Shown here: positions 9,464 to 17,652 of the stretch, in pieces | How the letters are laid out: each line of letters begins with the position of its first letter | Numbering within the stretch: position 1 is the first letter of the stretch | Source of the DNA: Candidatus Saccharibacteria bacterium UBA1932 | GTDB lineage: Bacteria; Patescibacteriota; Saccharimonadia; Saccharimonadales; Saccharimonadaceae | Reading direction: 5' to 3' | Assembly: GCA_002337095.1 (NCBI GenBank) | Contig: DDFI01000004.1 | Location: 12,670 to 76,669 of the forward strand | DNA: 64,000 bases | Position numbers and translations under genes: made by a program | The notes under the pieces: generated by a model | Database searches by the model: none | What the model saw: only the letters and a program-made list of their open reading frames with translations | Told to the model about the DNA's origin: nothing

Positions 9464-10003
9464 ATGCCACGCAAATTAGAAGTAGTTCAAGTAGGTGATC
9501 CCGTCCTTCGGGAGCTGGCACGTAGATTAACGAAAAAGGAAATTACGTCTGCAGAGATACAGGAACTGATCGAAAACATTCGCTACACGAATGCGGGTGC
9601 AGCATATGGTGTTGGCTTAGCTGCGCCGCAAGTGGGCATGAGTGTGGCACTGAGCGTGATCGGAGTTAAGCCTACGCCCAACCGACCCGAGTTAGAACCA
9701 TTTGATCAAGTGATCATCAATCCAGAATACGAAGGTATTGGTGGGGCCGAGGGTATGTGGGAAGGCTGCCAGAGTGGCGGCAGTGGCGAGTTGTTCGCGC
9801 AGGCGATGCGGTTTGCTGAAATCGAAGCACGTTGGGATGATGAAAAAGGAAAATCACATGCGCAGCGATTAGGAGGATTTGTCGCACATGTATTTCAGCA
9901 CGAGACAGATCACTTGGATGGTATCCTATTTTTTGACAGAGTGGTTGATACAAAAACCTATATGACAGCGGCGGAGTATCGTAAGCGCATCATTAAAAAA
10001 TAA
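9464..10003 (+). CDS. def: Peptide deformylase
   Basis: Removes the N-formyl group from nascent proteins; a metal enzyme. All three motifs are present: GVGLAAPQVG (about residues 47-56), EGCQS (the usual EGCLS with Gln for Leu, metal-binding Cys) and HETDHLDG, which supplies two His ligands and the catalytic Glu. AAGGAGG lies inside the end of trhO, 5 bases before the ATG, so the genes are coupled. Length (179 residues) is normal for the family. Confidence 0.93.
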   Translation: MPRKLEVVQVGDPVLRELARRLTKKEITSAEIQELIENIRYTNAGAAYGVGLAAPQVGMSVALSVIGVKPTPNRPELEPFDQVIINPEYEGIGGAEGMWEGCQSGGSGELFAQAMRFAEIEARWDDEKGKSHAQRLGGFVAHVFQHETDHLDGILFFDRVVDTKTYMTAAEYRKRIIKK

Positions 10004-10064
10004 AGAGGCGTACGAGACTGCATAGTTAACGATTATGCGTGCGAAGTAACGAAAGGGAGTAAAA

Positions 10065-10514
10065 ATGCCACACATCCACACTAAACCAAACCAGCATGAT
10101 GCAACGGTAAGCGGATATTTTTTGCTTTATGAAAAGAACGAATGGAAATGTCTTGTTCATTATCATAGAAAAATCGATGTCCTCATGCAGATTAGTGGAC
10201 ATATTGAGCTGACGGAAAATCCATGGCAGGCGGCAGTGCATGAGATCGAGGAGGAAAGTGGATATGGAGTCGACGAACTTACGCTACTGCAATTTACAAA
10301 AGACCTACCCGAAGAAAATGGTAATATTATGCATCCACAGGTAATCGTGAGTGACACCCATAATGTTGGTGATGGCCATTTTCATTCAGATTTGTGCTAT
10401 GGTTTTGTGGCTGCGGCTCGGCCAAAACACCGACCCAGTGATACGGAGTCCAACGATCTACGCTGGATGACATTAGCAGAGCTGGAAAAAGGAGCCAAAA
10501 CGGAGAAGTGCTAA
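10065..10514 (+). CDS. NUDIX hydrolase, probably frameshifted near its end
   Basis: The Nudix box is visible as GHIELTENPWQAAVHEIEEE followed by SGY (about residues 45-67); the usual REUXEE Arg is His. Such enzymes hydrolyse nucleoside diphosphate derivatives; the substrate is unknown. The frame stops at 10514, but a coherent continuation in another frame runs from about 10499 to 10648 (NGEVLKDTMFIYRYILKHID and onward), as expected of a NUDIX C-terminal helix. One base missing from the A run at 10497-10500 would restore a product of about 190 residues. GAAAGGGAG precedes the start. It could be a real pseudogene, an assembly error or a slip site. Confidence 0.75.
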   Translation: MPHIHTKPNQHDATVSGYFLLYEKNEWKCLVHYHRKIDVLMQISGHIELTENPWQAAVHEIEEESGYGVDELTLLQFTKDLPEENGNIMHPQVIVSDTHNVGDGHFHSDLCYGFVAAARPKHRPSDTESNDLRWMTLAELEKGAKTEKC

Positions 10515-10657
10515 AGGATACGATGTTTATCTATCGTTATATCCTCAAGCATATTGATGAGTTTGTGCGCGTGTCAGCGACGAGGTTTTCCCTTGAAAAT
10601 TCTATTAATCGAGGTGTAACGTATAAACGTGGCATACCAGGAACATAAAGGAGGCGT

Positions 10658-10831
10658 ATGGGGCTATTTAGAAAAGACACAGTGCTTGATGAGATGAAAA
10701 AGGAACACGATGAGTTCCTAGATTTTGTCGCGCTGCAGAGCTTGGGGTACAACGCGTGGCTAAACTGCCAAAAATCCGCCGTCGATCACGACCTCGGCGC
10801 CGTTCATATACTGGCTGGCTGGCGTGCCTAG
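10658..10831 (+). CDS. Small ORF, probably a truncated gene
   Basis: An ATG with an excellent AAAGGAGG 5 bases upstream starts a 57-codon frame (MGLFRKDTVLDEMKKEHDEF...). The first about 35 codons read like a soluble helical protein; the remainder runs antisense to the end of the SDR gene and is unlikely to be original coding sequence. I read this as the 5' remnant of a gene whose 3' part was lost. Confidence 0.35.
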   Translation: MGLFRKDTVLDEMKKEHDEFLDFVALQSLGYNAWLNCQKSAVDHDLGAVHILAGWRA

Positions 10832-11548
10832 CCAGAGCGCGGCGCGGGCAATATCGTCGGGCTGGCCGATGCCGCGTGTTGGCATACGAGATTTGAATTT
10901 GAGTGAGGTGAGGATAACCGAGAAATCAAATTGCTTTAGCGCGGTTTTTACCATCGTGGTGCCGCCGGGTGTGTTGATGCCGCCGGGCAGGATGGTGTTG
11001 ATGCGCCAGCCCTTGCTGGCATAGTCACGCACTAGGGCGCGGCTGAGCGCGGCGACTCCGGCTTTTGAGATGCCGTAGAGCGTCATGTTGTCGGTCATGG
11101 CAAGACGCGCTTCGATCGAGGCGATGTTGATAATGGTGCCAGGGCTGGTGCGTCGGGCGATGAACTCGCGGCAATTAATGAGCACAGCGCGGGTGTTAAT
11201 ATCGAGCATGCGAGCGAAGTCGGCGTCGGTGATGCGCTCGAGCTTGCGCGGGCCAAATATGCCGGCATTATTCACCAAGACATCGGGTAGTGGCGACAGT
11301 GAATCCCAGCAAGCGGTGAGCGCTGCACTATCGGCCAGGTCAACGACGAAAGTCTGCACTTCTACTTGGTAGCGAGATTTGAGGTCGTGCGCAGCATCAT
11401 GTAGTGCCGCGGCGTTGACATCGACCAGCTGCAGGCGCGCGCCGGCCTCGGCGTAGCGCTCGGCAATGGCGCGACCGATCCCCATGGCGCCGCCGGTGAT
11501 CAATACGACGCGTCCTCGTAGCGACAGTAGCTCGTGCAATGGCTTCAT
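10760..11548 (-). CDS. Short-chain dehydrogenase/reductase
   Basis: Classical SDR of 262 residues using NAD(P). Visible: cofactor motif TGGAMGIG (about 19-26), NNAG (about 91-94), the catalytic Ser in NIASIEA, the Tyr-x-x-x-Lys in YGISK, and IDGG near the end. An Asp after the second beta-strand (LVDVN) suggests NAD over NADP. The substrate cannot be inferred. It stands alone between a damaged small ORF and the divergent uvrC region. Confidence 0.88.
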   Translation of the reverse strand: MKPLHELLSLRGRVVLITGGAMGIGRAIAERYAEAGARLQLVDVNAAALHDAAHDLKSRYQVEVQTFVVDLADSAALTACWDSLSPLPDVLVNNAGIFGPRKLERITDADFARMLDINTRAVLINCREFIARRTSPGTIINIASIEARLAMTDNMTLYGISKAGVAALSRALVRDYASKGWRINTILPGGINTPGGTTMVKTALKQFDFSVILTSLKFKSRMPTRGIGQPDDIARAALWLGTPASQYMNGAEVVIDGGFLAV

Positions 11549-11589
11549 ACCACCAGTATACTGCTCATGCTATATAAATGAAACTGGCG

Positions 11590-11835
11590 CTAGTCGGTGA
11601 TGATGGGGATGGCTTCGACCGGCAGGTTCATCGTGCGGGCAAATCGTTCGAGCTGCTGGAACTTGCAATAGCTGATGGCCGCACCACTTGCGTCATACAC
11701 TCGATAATAATGGTCATAGGTGACGACTTGGCCGCTGAACGTCGCCGCCGTGGTGGGCTCGTCAATGCGCCGCACCACCCAGTCGGGATAGTCGGCGAGG
11801 ATTCGTTTGATCTTGGCGTAGTGGTTAAATGACAT
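11590..11835 (-). CDS. Unknown 81-residue protein
   Basis: No family recognised. A small soluble protein (MSFNHYAKIKRILADYPDWV...) rich in aromatic residues. Transcribed divergently from uvrC with 27 bases between the starts; GGAGGCGCC lies directly before its ATG on the minus strand. The GC-rich coding pattern matches its neighbours. Confidence 0.6.
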   Translation of the reverse strand: MSFNHYAKIKRILADYPDWVVRRIDEPTTAATFSGQVVTYDHYYRVYDASGAAISYCKFQQLERFARTMNLPVEAIPIITD

Positions 11836-11862
11836 GTGGCGCCTCCAGGGTATAATAGTACT

Positions 11863-13410
11863 ATGAATAGCGCGCTTGAAGCAAAGTTGAAAACGTTACC
11901 CCGCAGCCCCGGGGTGTATTTTCATAAGGCAGAGAGCGGCGAAGTGATCTATGTTGGCAAGGCCGCGGTATTACGTAATCGCGTACGCCAATATTTTCAG
12001 GGGCGCAGTGATATGGATGTCAAAACGCTGGCGCTGGTTGCTGAGATATGCGACACTGATTGGGTCGAGACCGAGAGCGAGATCGATGCGCTGTTCCTCG
12101 AAAGCGAGATGGTCAAGCGCTACATGCCGCGCTACAACGTGCTGCTGCGCGACGACAAATCCCAAAGCTACGTAGGTATCGACATGAAATCCGACTGGCC
12201 GCATGTGCGCGTGACGCGCAATCCGCTCGACGATGGCGCCACCTATTATGGCCCGTTTTATAATGGTTATGCGCTCAAAAAAGCCCTGCGCTACCTGCGG
12301 CGAGTGTTTCCGTACTATGTCAAGCCGCGTGATGATAAACATGGCTCAAGGCTAGAGGAGCAAATCGGCCTTAACCCGCCGCGCGACTGGACTAGCGCCA
12401 CGTATAAAACGAATCTGCGCAAGCTCATCACCTACATCGAGGGTGGTCGCGTCACATTGACGCGCGAACTCGAACAGCAGATGACGGCGGCGGCGAAACA
12501 ACACAGGTTCGAGGAGGCTGCGCAGCTGCGAAACAAGCTGGAGCACCTACGCGAACTGCAGCGCAAAATCATGTTTGGTGATCGCGAGTTCCTAGACATT
12601 TCTAAGGATAAAGCTCTGAGTGACCTGGTGCATATCCTGGGTCTTGCTGGGCCGCCGCGGCGTATCGAGGGCTACGATATTTCGCACCATGGCGGCGTGA
12701 ATGTGGTGGCGAGCATGGTAGTGTTTACAAATGGAGTGAGTGACCGCCGCGAATATCGAAAATTTAAGATGACTAAGCAGCGCAATGATGATACAGCGAA
12801 TATGCACGAGACGCTGAAGCGGCGGTTTAGCGAGCGCAATGTGAAGGCGTGGGGGCTGCCAGATTTGATACTGATTGATGGCGGCAAGGGCCAGCTGCGC
12901 GCGGCGATTGCGGCGGTAGGGCGGCCGATTCCGATTATCAGTATCGCTAAGCGCGACGAAGAAATCATTGTTGCCAAACAGGGGTCGCACTGTGACATTG
13001 CGGCGATTCGTGCATTGATGCAGGCCGCGCCAGCTGGGGTGATGGTGGCTGAATCACAGGAGTTTTTTGTGATCAATTTGCACGCCGGGCAGCTCAATGC
13101 TGGTGCGCATTCGCGTAATTTGCGTACGGCGCACGGCGCGCAGGCCTACGGTGACGTGACCAAATTGTTCCAGCGGATTCGCGATGAGTCGCATCGATTT
13201 GCGATTAGCTACCACACGGTGTTGCAGCGTGGCGCTCAGACGCGTAGTGCCCTCGATGATATTCCGGGAATTGGCGATGCGACTCGGCGCAAATTGGTGC
13301 GGACATTTGGCAGTGTGCGCGGCGTGCGCGGGGCAACGCTAGCCCAGCTAGAGGCGGCGGCGGGGCCAGCGCGGGCGCGGGTGTTGCGTGATTATTTTTC
13401 GGCGTCGTAG
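11863..13410 (+). CDS. uvrC: Excinuclease ABC subunit C
   Basis: Makes both incisions in nucleotide excision repair together with UvrA and UvrB. Domains in order: GIY-YIG nuclease (SPGVYFHKAESGEVIYVGKA, with Arg in LRNRVRQYF), UVR motif (RFEEAAQLRNKLEHLREL, about residues 206-224), the RNase H-like UvrC domain (EGYDISHHGG; LPDLILIDGGKGQL), and a C-terminal helix-hairpin-helix (LDDIPGIGDATRRKLV). At 515 residues it is shorter than the usual about 600. TATAAT at 11851-11856 lies 6 bases before the ATG (leaderless). The partner genes are not in the window. Confidence 0.93.
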   Translation: MNSALEAKLKTLPRSPGVYFHKAESGEVIYVGKAAVLRNRVRQYFQGRSDMDVKTLALVAEICDTDWVETESEIDALFLESEMVKRYMPRYNVLLRDDKSQSYVGIDMKSDWPHVRVTRNPLDDGATYYGPFYNGYALKKALRYLRRVFPYYVKPRDDKHGSRLEEQIGLNPPRDWTSATYKTNLRKLITYIEGGRVTLTRELEQQMTAAAKQHRFEEAAQLRNKLEHLRELQRKIMFGDREFLDISKDKALSDLVHILGLAGPPRRIEGYDISHHGGVNVVASMVVFTNGVSDRREYRKFKMTKQRNDDTANMHETLKRRFSERNVKAWGLPDLILIDGGKGQLRAAIAAVGRPIPIISIAKRDEEIIVAKQGSHCDIAAIRALMQAAPAGVMVAESQEFFVINLHAGQLNAGAHSRNLRTAHGAQAYGDVTKLFQRIRDESHRFAISYHTVLQRGAQTRSALDDIPGIGDATRRKLVRTFGSVRGVRGATLAQLEAAAGPARARVLRDYFSAS

Positions 13411-13431
13411 CGCTTGTGCTATAGTAGGGAC

Positions 13432-13800
13432 ATGAAACATTCTCGGCGGGGATTTACGATCGTAGAACTGATAGTGGTGATTGTATTGATCGGCCTGCTA
13501 GCGGGTATTAGTGTGCTAGTGATTGGCAACTGGCGCAACAAAAACGCCCGCGATACGGTCAAAAGTGACCTGAAGCATTTTAGCGCGGCCATGGAGACAT
13601 ACCGCAGTGTCAATAATGGCTACGCCACGACGACTGGCCAGTTAGTCTCGCTGTATAATGGCGATGATTCAAGCGAGATAGTTATTATGCAGTCAACCGC
13701 TACTAGCTACTGTGTCCGCGGTAAGTCAAAGACCGATCCCTCTGTAATTATGCATATTTCCAATGGCGATAGCGATGCAGCTCCAGGTGATTGTACGTAG
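13432..13800 (+). CDS. Type IV prepilin-like protein
   Basis: The N-terminus is a class III signal: a short basic leader, then G|FTIVELIVVIVLIGLLAG, with Glu at +5 and a hydrophobic helix. Cleavage and methylation by a prepilin peptidase would be expected. The remainder (about 90 residues) is a small pilin/pseudopilin globular part containing two Cys that could form a C-terminal disulfide loop. Saccharibacteria use type IV pili for motility and host contact (known for the group); no other pilus gene is adjacent. TATAGT lies 6 bases before the ATG at 13432. Confidence 0.82.
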   Translation: MKHSRRGFTIVELIVVIVLIGLLAGISVLVIGNWRNKNARDTVKSDLKHFSAAMETYRSVNNGYATTTGQLVSLYNGDDSSEIVIMQSTATSYCVRGKSKTDPSVIMHISNGDSDAAPGDCT

Positions 13801-13827
13801 GTCGCGGGCGGCGAGGCGGGGGTGCGC

Positions 13828-15033
13828 ATGGCGCTAGGCTATGATTTTTTTGCACGCAATCGTGCGCGTTTGCTCGAAAAGCTCGGCGGTGGCCTGGTTA
13901 TTCTATCAGCCAATGACGAGATGCAGCAGGCCGGGGATATGGCCTATCCGTTTCGGCAGGAGTCGAACTTTTGGTGGCTGACTGGTATTGAGCAGCCAGG
14001 CTGGTGGGTGATTATTGAGGGCCGCCATGGGCAGACGACGCTAGTGAGCCCGGCATTGAGTGACGCCAAGATGCTATTTGATGGTGGCCTTTCTGTGACC
14101 GAGGCAAAAAACATCTCTGATGCCGACGCAGTCATTACTGCTGATGCGCTGCCGGCGAAGTTAGCCGCACTGTCAAAAAAATACAAGCACGTGCATATAT
14201 TGGGGCCTGATCCGCGCCAAAAGCACTATGAATTTGTGATGAATCCTGGCTCGGCGCGAGTGAAGAAGGCGGTGACGCCACATTTTAGCCATATTGATGA
14301 TTGCCGGCACGATCTGGCGGAGCTGCGTGCTATTAAATCTAGCGAAGAAATTGCTGCGATTCGTCGGGCGGTAGATGTGACAGTGGAGGCATTTGAGTTT
14401 GCTCGGATTAAACTATCGCGAGTGCAGACCGAGTACGAGCTATTGGCTGAATTCGATTATCATATGAGGAGCCACAATGCCAACCACGCCTACGATCCAA
14501 TTGTGGCGGGCGGCGCCCACGCCTGCACGCTGCATTACACCGCGAATAATGATACGCTGCGAGCTGGCGAGCTGGTGGTGCTAGATATTGGTGCGCGGGT
14601 AGATGGCTACGCCGCCGATGTTACGCGCACTTGGGGCGTGGGCGAGGTAAACGCGCGGCGTCGGGCAGTGCACCAGGCGGTAGTCGCGGTACAGACGCAG
14701 ATTGTAGATTTGATCAAGCCGGGGCTGACTGTCGAAGCGTATATCATGGGGGTAGATGATATTATGCGGGAGGCACTTAGGTCGCTCGGTCTGGCTTGTG
14801 AGGGTATTGAGATGTATCGGCGGTACTTCCCGCATGCCATCAGCCATGGTCTTGGGGTGGATGTGCACGATAGCCTAGGTGGGGCACATGCGCTGACAGC
14901 TGGTATGGTGCTGACGGTCGAGCCTGGGGTTTATATTCCCGAGGAGGGAATTGGCGTGCGCATCGAGGATGATATCCTGGTGACCGCACACGGTGCCGAG
15001 AACCTAAGCGGCAAGCTCTCGACGGCATACTAA
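13828..15033 (+). CDS. pepP: Xaa-Pro aminopeptidase family (M24B)
   Basis: Metallopeptidase that removes an N-terminal residue before proline. N-terminal creatinase-like domain (YPFRQESNFWWLTGIEQPG) and C-terminal pita-bread domain. Metal ligands are visible as the Asp of LDIGARVDGYAADVTRTWG, the His of FPHAISHGLG, the Glu of VLTVEPGVYIP and the Glu of GVRIEDDILV. About 401 residues, near the family norm. A GTG at 13822 is the alternative start; I prefer the ATG at 13828 after GAGGCGGGGG. Confidence 0.88.
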   Translation: MALGYDFFARNRARLLEKLGGGLVILSANDEMQQAGDMAYPFRQESNFWWLTGIEQPGWWVIIEGRHGQTTLVSPALSDAKMLFDGGLSVTEAKNISDADAVITADALPAKLAALSKKYKHVHILGPDPRQKHYEFVMNPGSARVKKAVTPHFSHIDDCRHDLAELRAIKSSEEIAAIRRAVDVTVEAFEFARIKLSRVQTEYELLAEFDYHMRSHNANHAYDPIVAGGAHACTLHYTANNDTLRAGELVVLDIGARVDGYAADVTRTWGVGEVNARRRAVHQAVVAVQTQIVDLIKPGLTVEAYIMGVDDIMREALRSLGLACEGIEMYRRYFPHAISHGLGVDVHDSLGGAHALTAGMVLTVEPGVYIPEEGIGVRIEDDILVTAHGAENLSGKLSTAY

Positions 15034-15058
15034 AAATACGCTACAATAGGGGAAGTAT

Positions 15059-15451
15059 ATGAAACAGCAACTTGGGTCATTTGTCGTACGATGGTTTCTG
15101 AACTCGCTTGGTTTGTGGGTTGCGGTCAGGTTATTTGGCACGGGCTATAGCGATGCGCAGATTAGCCAAAACAGTTGGGGATTTTTGATCGCTGGCCTGA
15201 TTTTTTCGATCGTTAACGCTGTGCTAAGGCCATTTATTATGGTGTTGTCGCTGCCGGCGATTTTGCTGACGCTGGGGCTATTTACGATTATTGTTAACGG
15301 CTTTATGGTGTATGTATCGCTAATGCTGGCACCGGGCATGCAAATGACATTCTGGAATTCGGTACTGACCGGGCTGGTGCTTAGCTTGCTCAATTATGCG
15401 GTGGGCAGCATGCTCGAGATACGTAGCGCACATCACCACAAAGGAGTTTGA
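15059..15451 (+). CDS. Four-helix membrane protein, phage-holin-IV-like
   Basis: Small integral membrane protein of 130 residues with four hydrophobic segments (WFLNSLGLWVAVRLF; WGFLIAGLIFSIVNAVLRPF; ILLTLGLFTIIVNGFMVYVSLML; SVLTGLVLSLLNYAVG). The N-A-V-L-R-P motif and spacing match the widespread PF04020 family, often called mycobacterial four-TM phage holin although most members are chromosomal and of unknown function. GGGGAAG precedes the start. It overlaps the ribosome-binding site of secG. Confidence 0.8.
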   Translation: MKQQLGSFVVRWFLNSLGLWVAVRLFGTGYSDAQISQNSWGFLIAGLIFSIVNAVLRPFIMVLSLPAILLTLGLFTIIVNGFMVYVSLMLAPGMQMTFWNSVLTGLVLSLLNYAVGSMLEIRSAHHHKGV

Positions 15452-15453
15452 TT

Positions 15454-15690
15454 ATGAATACCAATACAATACTGCAGACTATTACCATCGGATCAGCGTT
15501 GCTAATGATCATTGCTATATTGCTCCAACAACGCGGCGCTAGCCTTGGCGCGGGTTTTGGCGGTTCGAGCGAGCTGTACACGACGCGCCGCGGATTCGAC
15601 AAAAACCTATTTGAGACCACTGTGATATTGGCGGTGATGTTTGTATTTTCGATCTTGGTCGGGCTATTACTACCAGGGCAAAAAGGCTAA
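15454..15690 (+). CDS. secG: Preprotein translocase subunit SecG
   Basis: Inner-membrane SecYEG component. 78 residues with two membrane helices (TITIGSALLMIIAILLQQ and TTVILAVMFVFSILVGLLL) separated by the glycine-rich cytosolic loop RGASLGAGFGGSS, characteristic of SecG. AAGGAG stands 7 bases before the ATG and overlaps the end of the holin-like gene. A TTG at 15448 is a possible but weaker start. Confidence 0.9.
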   Translation: MNTNTILQTITIGSALLMIIAILLQQRGASLGAGFGGSSELYTTRRGFDKNLFETTVILAVMFVFSILVGLLLPGQKG

Positions 15691-15712
15691 TATATAGGAA
15701 TTGGTACGACGA

Positions 15713-17509
15713 ATGTCGAGCGACGATCGAGGGTGGCGGCAATTTCAAAAACTAAGCGTAGATCGACGCGCGATTTCACGTCGTATGAAGCGCGCCGAAG
15801 GCCTAACAACCCGGCACGCGCATCGATTTATCGTTTCGCGTATCGATAATATCCGTAATGCGCGCCGTCGCATCATGACATGGCTGGCGCTGGTGGCGCT
15901 TGTTATTATGGGTGTTGGCGGCCAAATGTTGCTGTTTCATCAGAATTATCAAACCACCGGGCCAGACTACGGCGGCTTGTATGCCGAAGCTTCGCTAGGG
16001 CCCGTCGATACGCTCAATCCACTCTATGCGTCGTCGACTGCCGAGGTGTCGGCTAGCCGGCTAATGTTTTCGTCACTGTATGTCTATGACCGCACCGGGC
16101 ATGCGCACGGTGATTTGGCTGAGTCGACACAGGTAGATCAATCGGGGTCAGTCTATACGGTGACGTTACGTCCGGGTGCGCGTTGGCATGATGGTGCGGC
16201 TGTGACCGCCAAAGACGTCGAATTTACCATCGGCCTGATCAAAAATCCCGCAGCTTTGTCGCCGCTGCGCATCAACTGGACAGATGTCGAAGCTCGCGCG
16301 CTGAGCGACACGGTAGTGCAGTTTAAGCTGCCGGCGCCGTATGCATCGTTCCTCAACGCGCTGACGTTTCCGATTCTGCCGCGACATATCTTGAGTAATG
16401 TGCCGGCATCGACGCTGCGTGAGAGCGCTTTTAGCCAGGCGCCCATTGGCAGTGGGCCATTTAAGTTTACCTATATTCAATCGGCTGATCGGCTGCAAAA
16501 ATACAAAGCCGTGCAACTGACAGCCAACGCTGAGTATTATCTGGGAAAGCCGTTACTGAATAAGTTTGAGATTCACGCCTATGCCGATACGAGTGGTATC
16601 ATGACCGCGATTAAGACCAACGAAGTCAATGGCGCCACCGACCTTACCCCGAGCCAGATTTCGCAGCTCAGCGGCGAGTACCGGGCGATGACCCCGACGA
16701 TCAACAACGGCACATACTTGATTATCAACACCACTATGCCGAATATGAGCGATGTGAAGGTGCGTCGGGCCCTGCAGCTCGCTACAGATACTGTCGCTAT
16801 CCGCAATAGCCTAGCTACCAAGCCACCAGCGCTGCGGCTGCCATTTATTCCGACGCAGCTGACCGCCACGACAAGCTTGCCAGCGGCGCCGCAGTATGAT
16901 ATTGCGGCTGCTCGCAAGCTGCTGGACGAAGCTGGCTGGAAACTCGACGGTACCATCCGCAAGAAAGACGGCCGCGAGCTGGCTATCAATCTTGTCACGA
17001 CCAAAGATGACACCAATGCGCATATTGTCAAGCAGCTGCAAGATCAGTGGTCCCAGCTGGGCATGACGGTCGCCACGCAGGTGGTTAATACGAGCGACCC
17101 GACAGTGCATTTTACTCAGGAAGTATTGCAGCCGCGTAAGTATGATGTGCTGCTGCGCGATCTGGCTATCGGCGCCGACCCCGATGTATATGCTTATTGG
17201 CACTCGTCGCAAATTGGTACTAATGGCTATAATTTCTCGAACTATACCAATCGTCTGGCTGATGCGGCACTATCAACTGCGCGTGGGCGGCTGCCGCTGC
17301 AGCAGCGCGATCTTAAATACGCTGCGTTCGCGCGGCAATGGCTCGAGGACGTGCCGGCAATCGGCTTGTACCAGGACGTGTATTTGTACGCGACGAATCG
17401 CCCGCAGTCATCGGCTGATGCGACGGCGCGCTGGGTGTCGGCGACTGATCGCTACCAAAACATCACTGAATGGGCCGTCAACACCCAAAACATTTACAAA
17501 ACGCCGTAG
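15713..17509 (+). CDS. Oligopeptide ABC transporter substrate-binding protein
   Basis: Family 5 extracellular solute-binding protein (DppA/OppA type), about 598 residues. A basic cytoplasmic N-terminus (about 55 residues) precedes one hydrophobic anchor (MTWLALVALVIMGVGGQMLL); no lipobox Cys follows, so it is probably membrane-anchored by an uncleaved helix. Family hallmarks include TLNPLYASST, the signature-like YTVTLRPGARWHDGAAVTAK and a C-terminal lobe with YDVLLRDLAIGADPD. No permease or ATPase genes lie beside it. GGAATT before the ATG at 15713 is a weak Shine-Dalgarno. Confidence 0.88.
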   Translation: MSSDDRGWRQFQKLSVDRRAISRRMKRAEGLTTRHAHRFIVSRIDNIRNARRRIMTWLALVALVIMGVGGQMLLFHQNYQTTGPDYGGLYAEASLGPVDTLNPLYASSTAEVSASRLMFSSLYVYDRTGHAHGDLAESTQVDQSGSVYTVTLRPGARWHDGAAVTAKDVEFTIGLIKNPAALSPLRINWTDVEARALSDTVVQFKLPAPYASFLNALTFPILPRHILSNVPASTLRESAFSQAPIGSGPFKFTYIQSADRLQKYKAVQLTANAEYYLGKPLLNKFEIHAYADTSGIMTAIKTNEVNGATDLTPSQISQLSGEYRAMTPTINNGTYLIINTTMPNMSDVKVRRALQLATDTVAIRNSLATKPPALRLPFIPTQLTATTSLPAAPQYDIAAARKLLDEAGWKLDGTIRKKDGRELAINLVTTKDDTNAHIVKQLQDQWSQLGMTVATQVVNTSDPTVHFTQEVLQPRKYDVLLRDLAIGADPDVYAYWHSSQIGTNGYNFSNYTNRLADAALSTARGRLPLQQRDLKYAAFARQWLEDVPAIGLYQDVYLYATNRPQSSADATARWVSATDRYQNITEWAVNTQNIYKTP

Positions 17510-17652
17510 TTCAGCTATAATCTATCTCTGTTGATCGTGATGTGGTATCACAAATCATATCCAAGATGTGGCGGCTCCGTGAAACGGAAATCAATCGTAG
17601 ACGCGCCGCGCGTCAGCCCAGCGTCCGCGATGACCTTAAACTAAGATGTACC

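Noticed and set aside
8557..9474. Minus-strand ORF (305 codons) opposite trhO
   Set aside because: trhO on the plus strand has clear family motifs; the antisense frame matches nothing.
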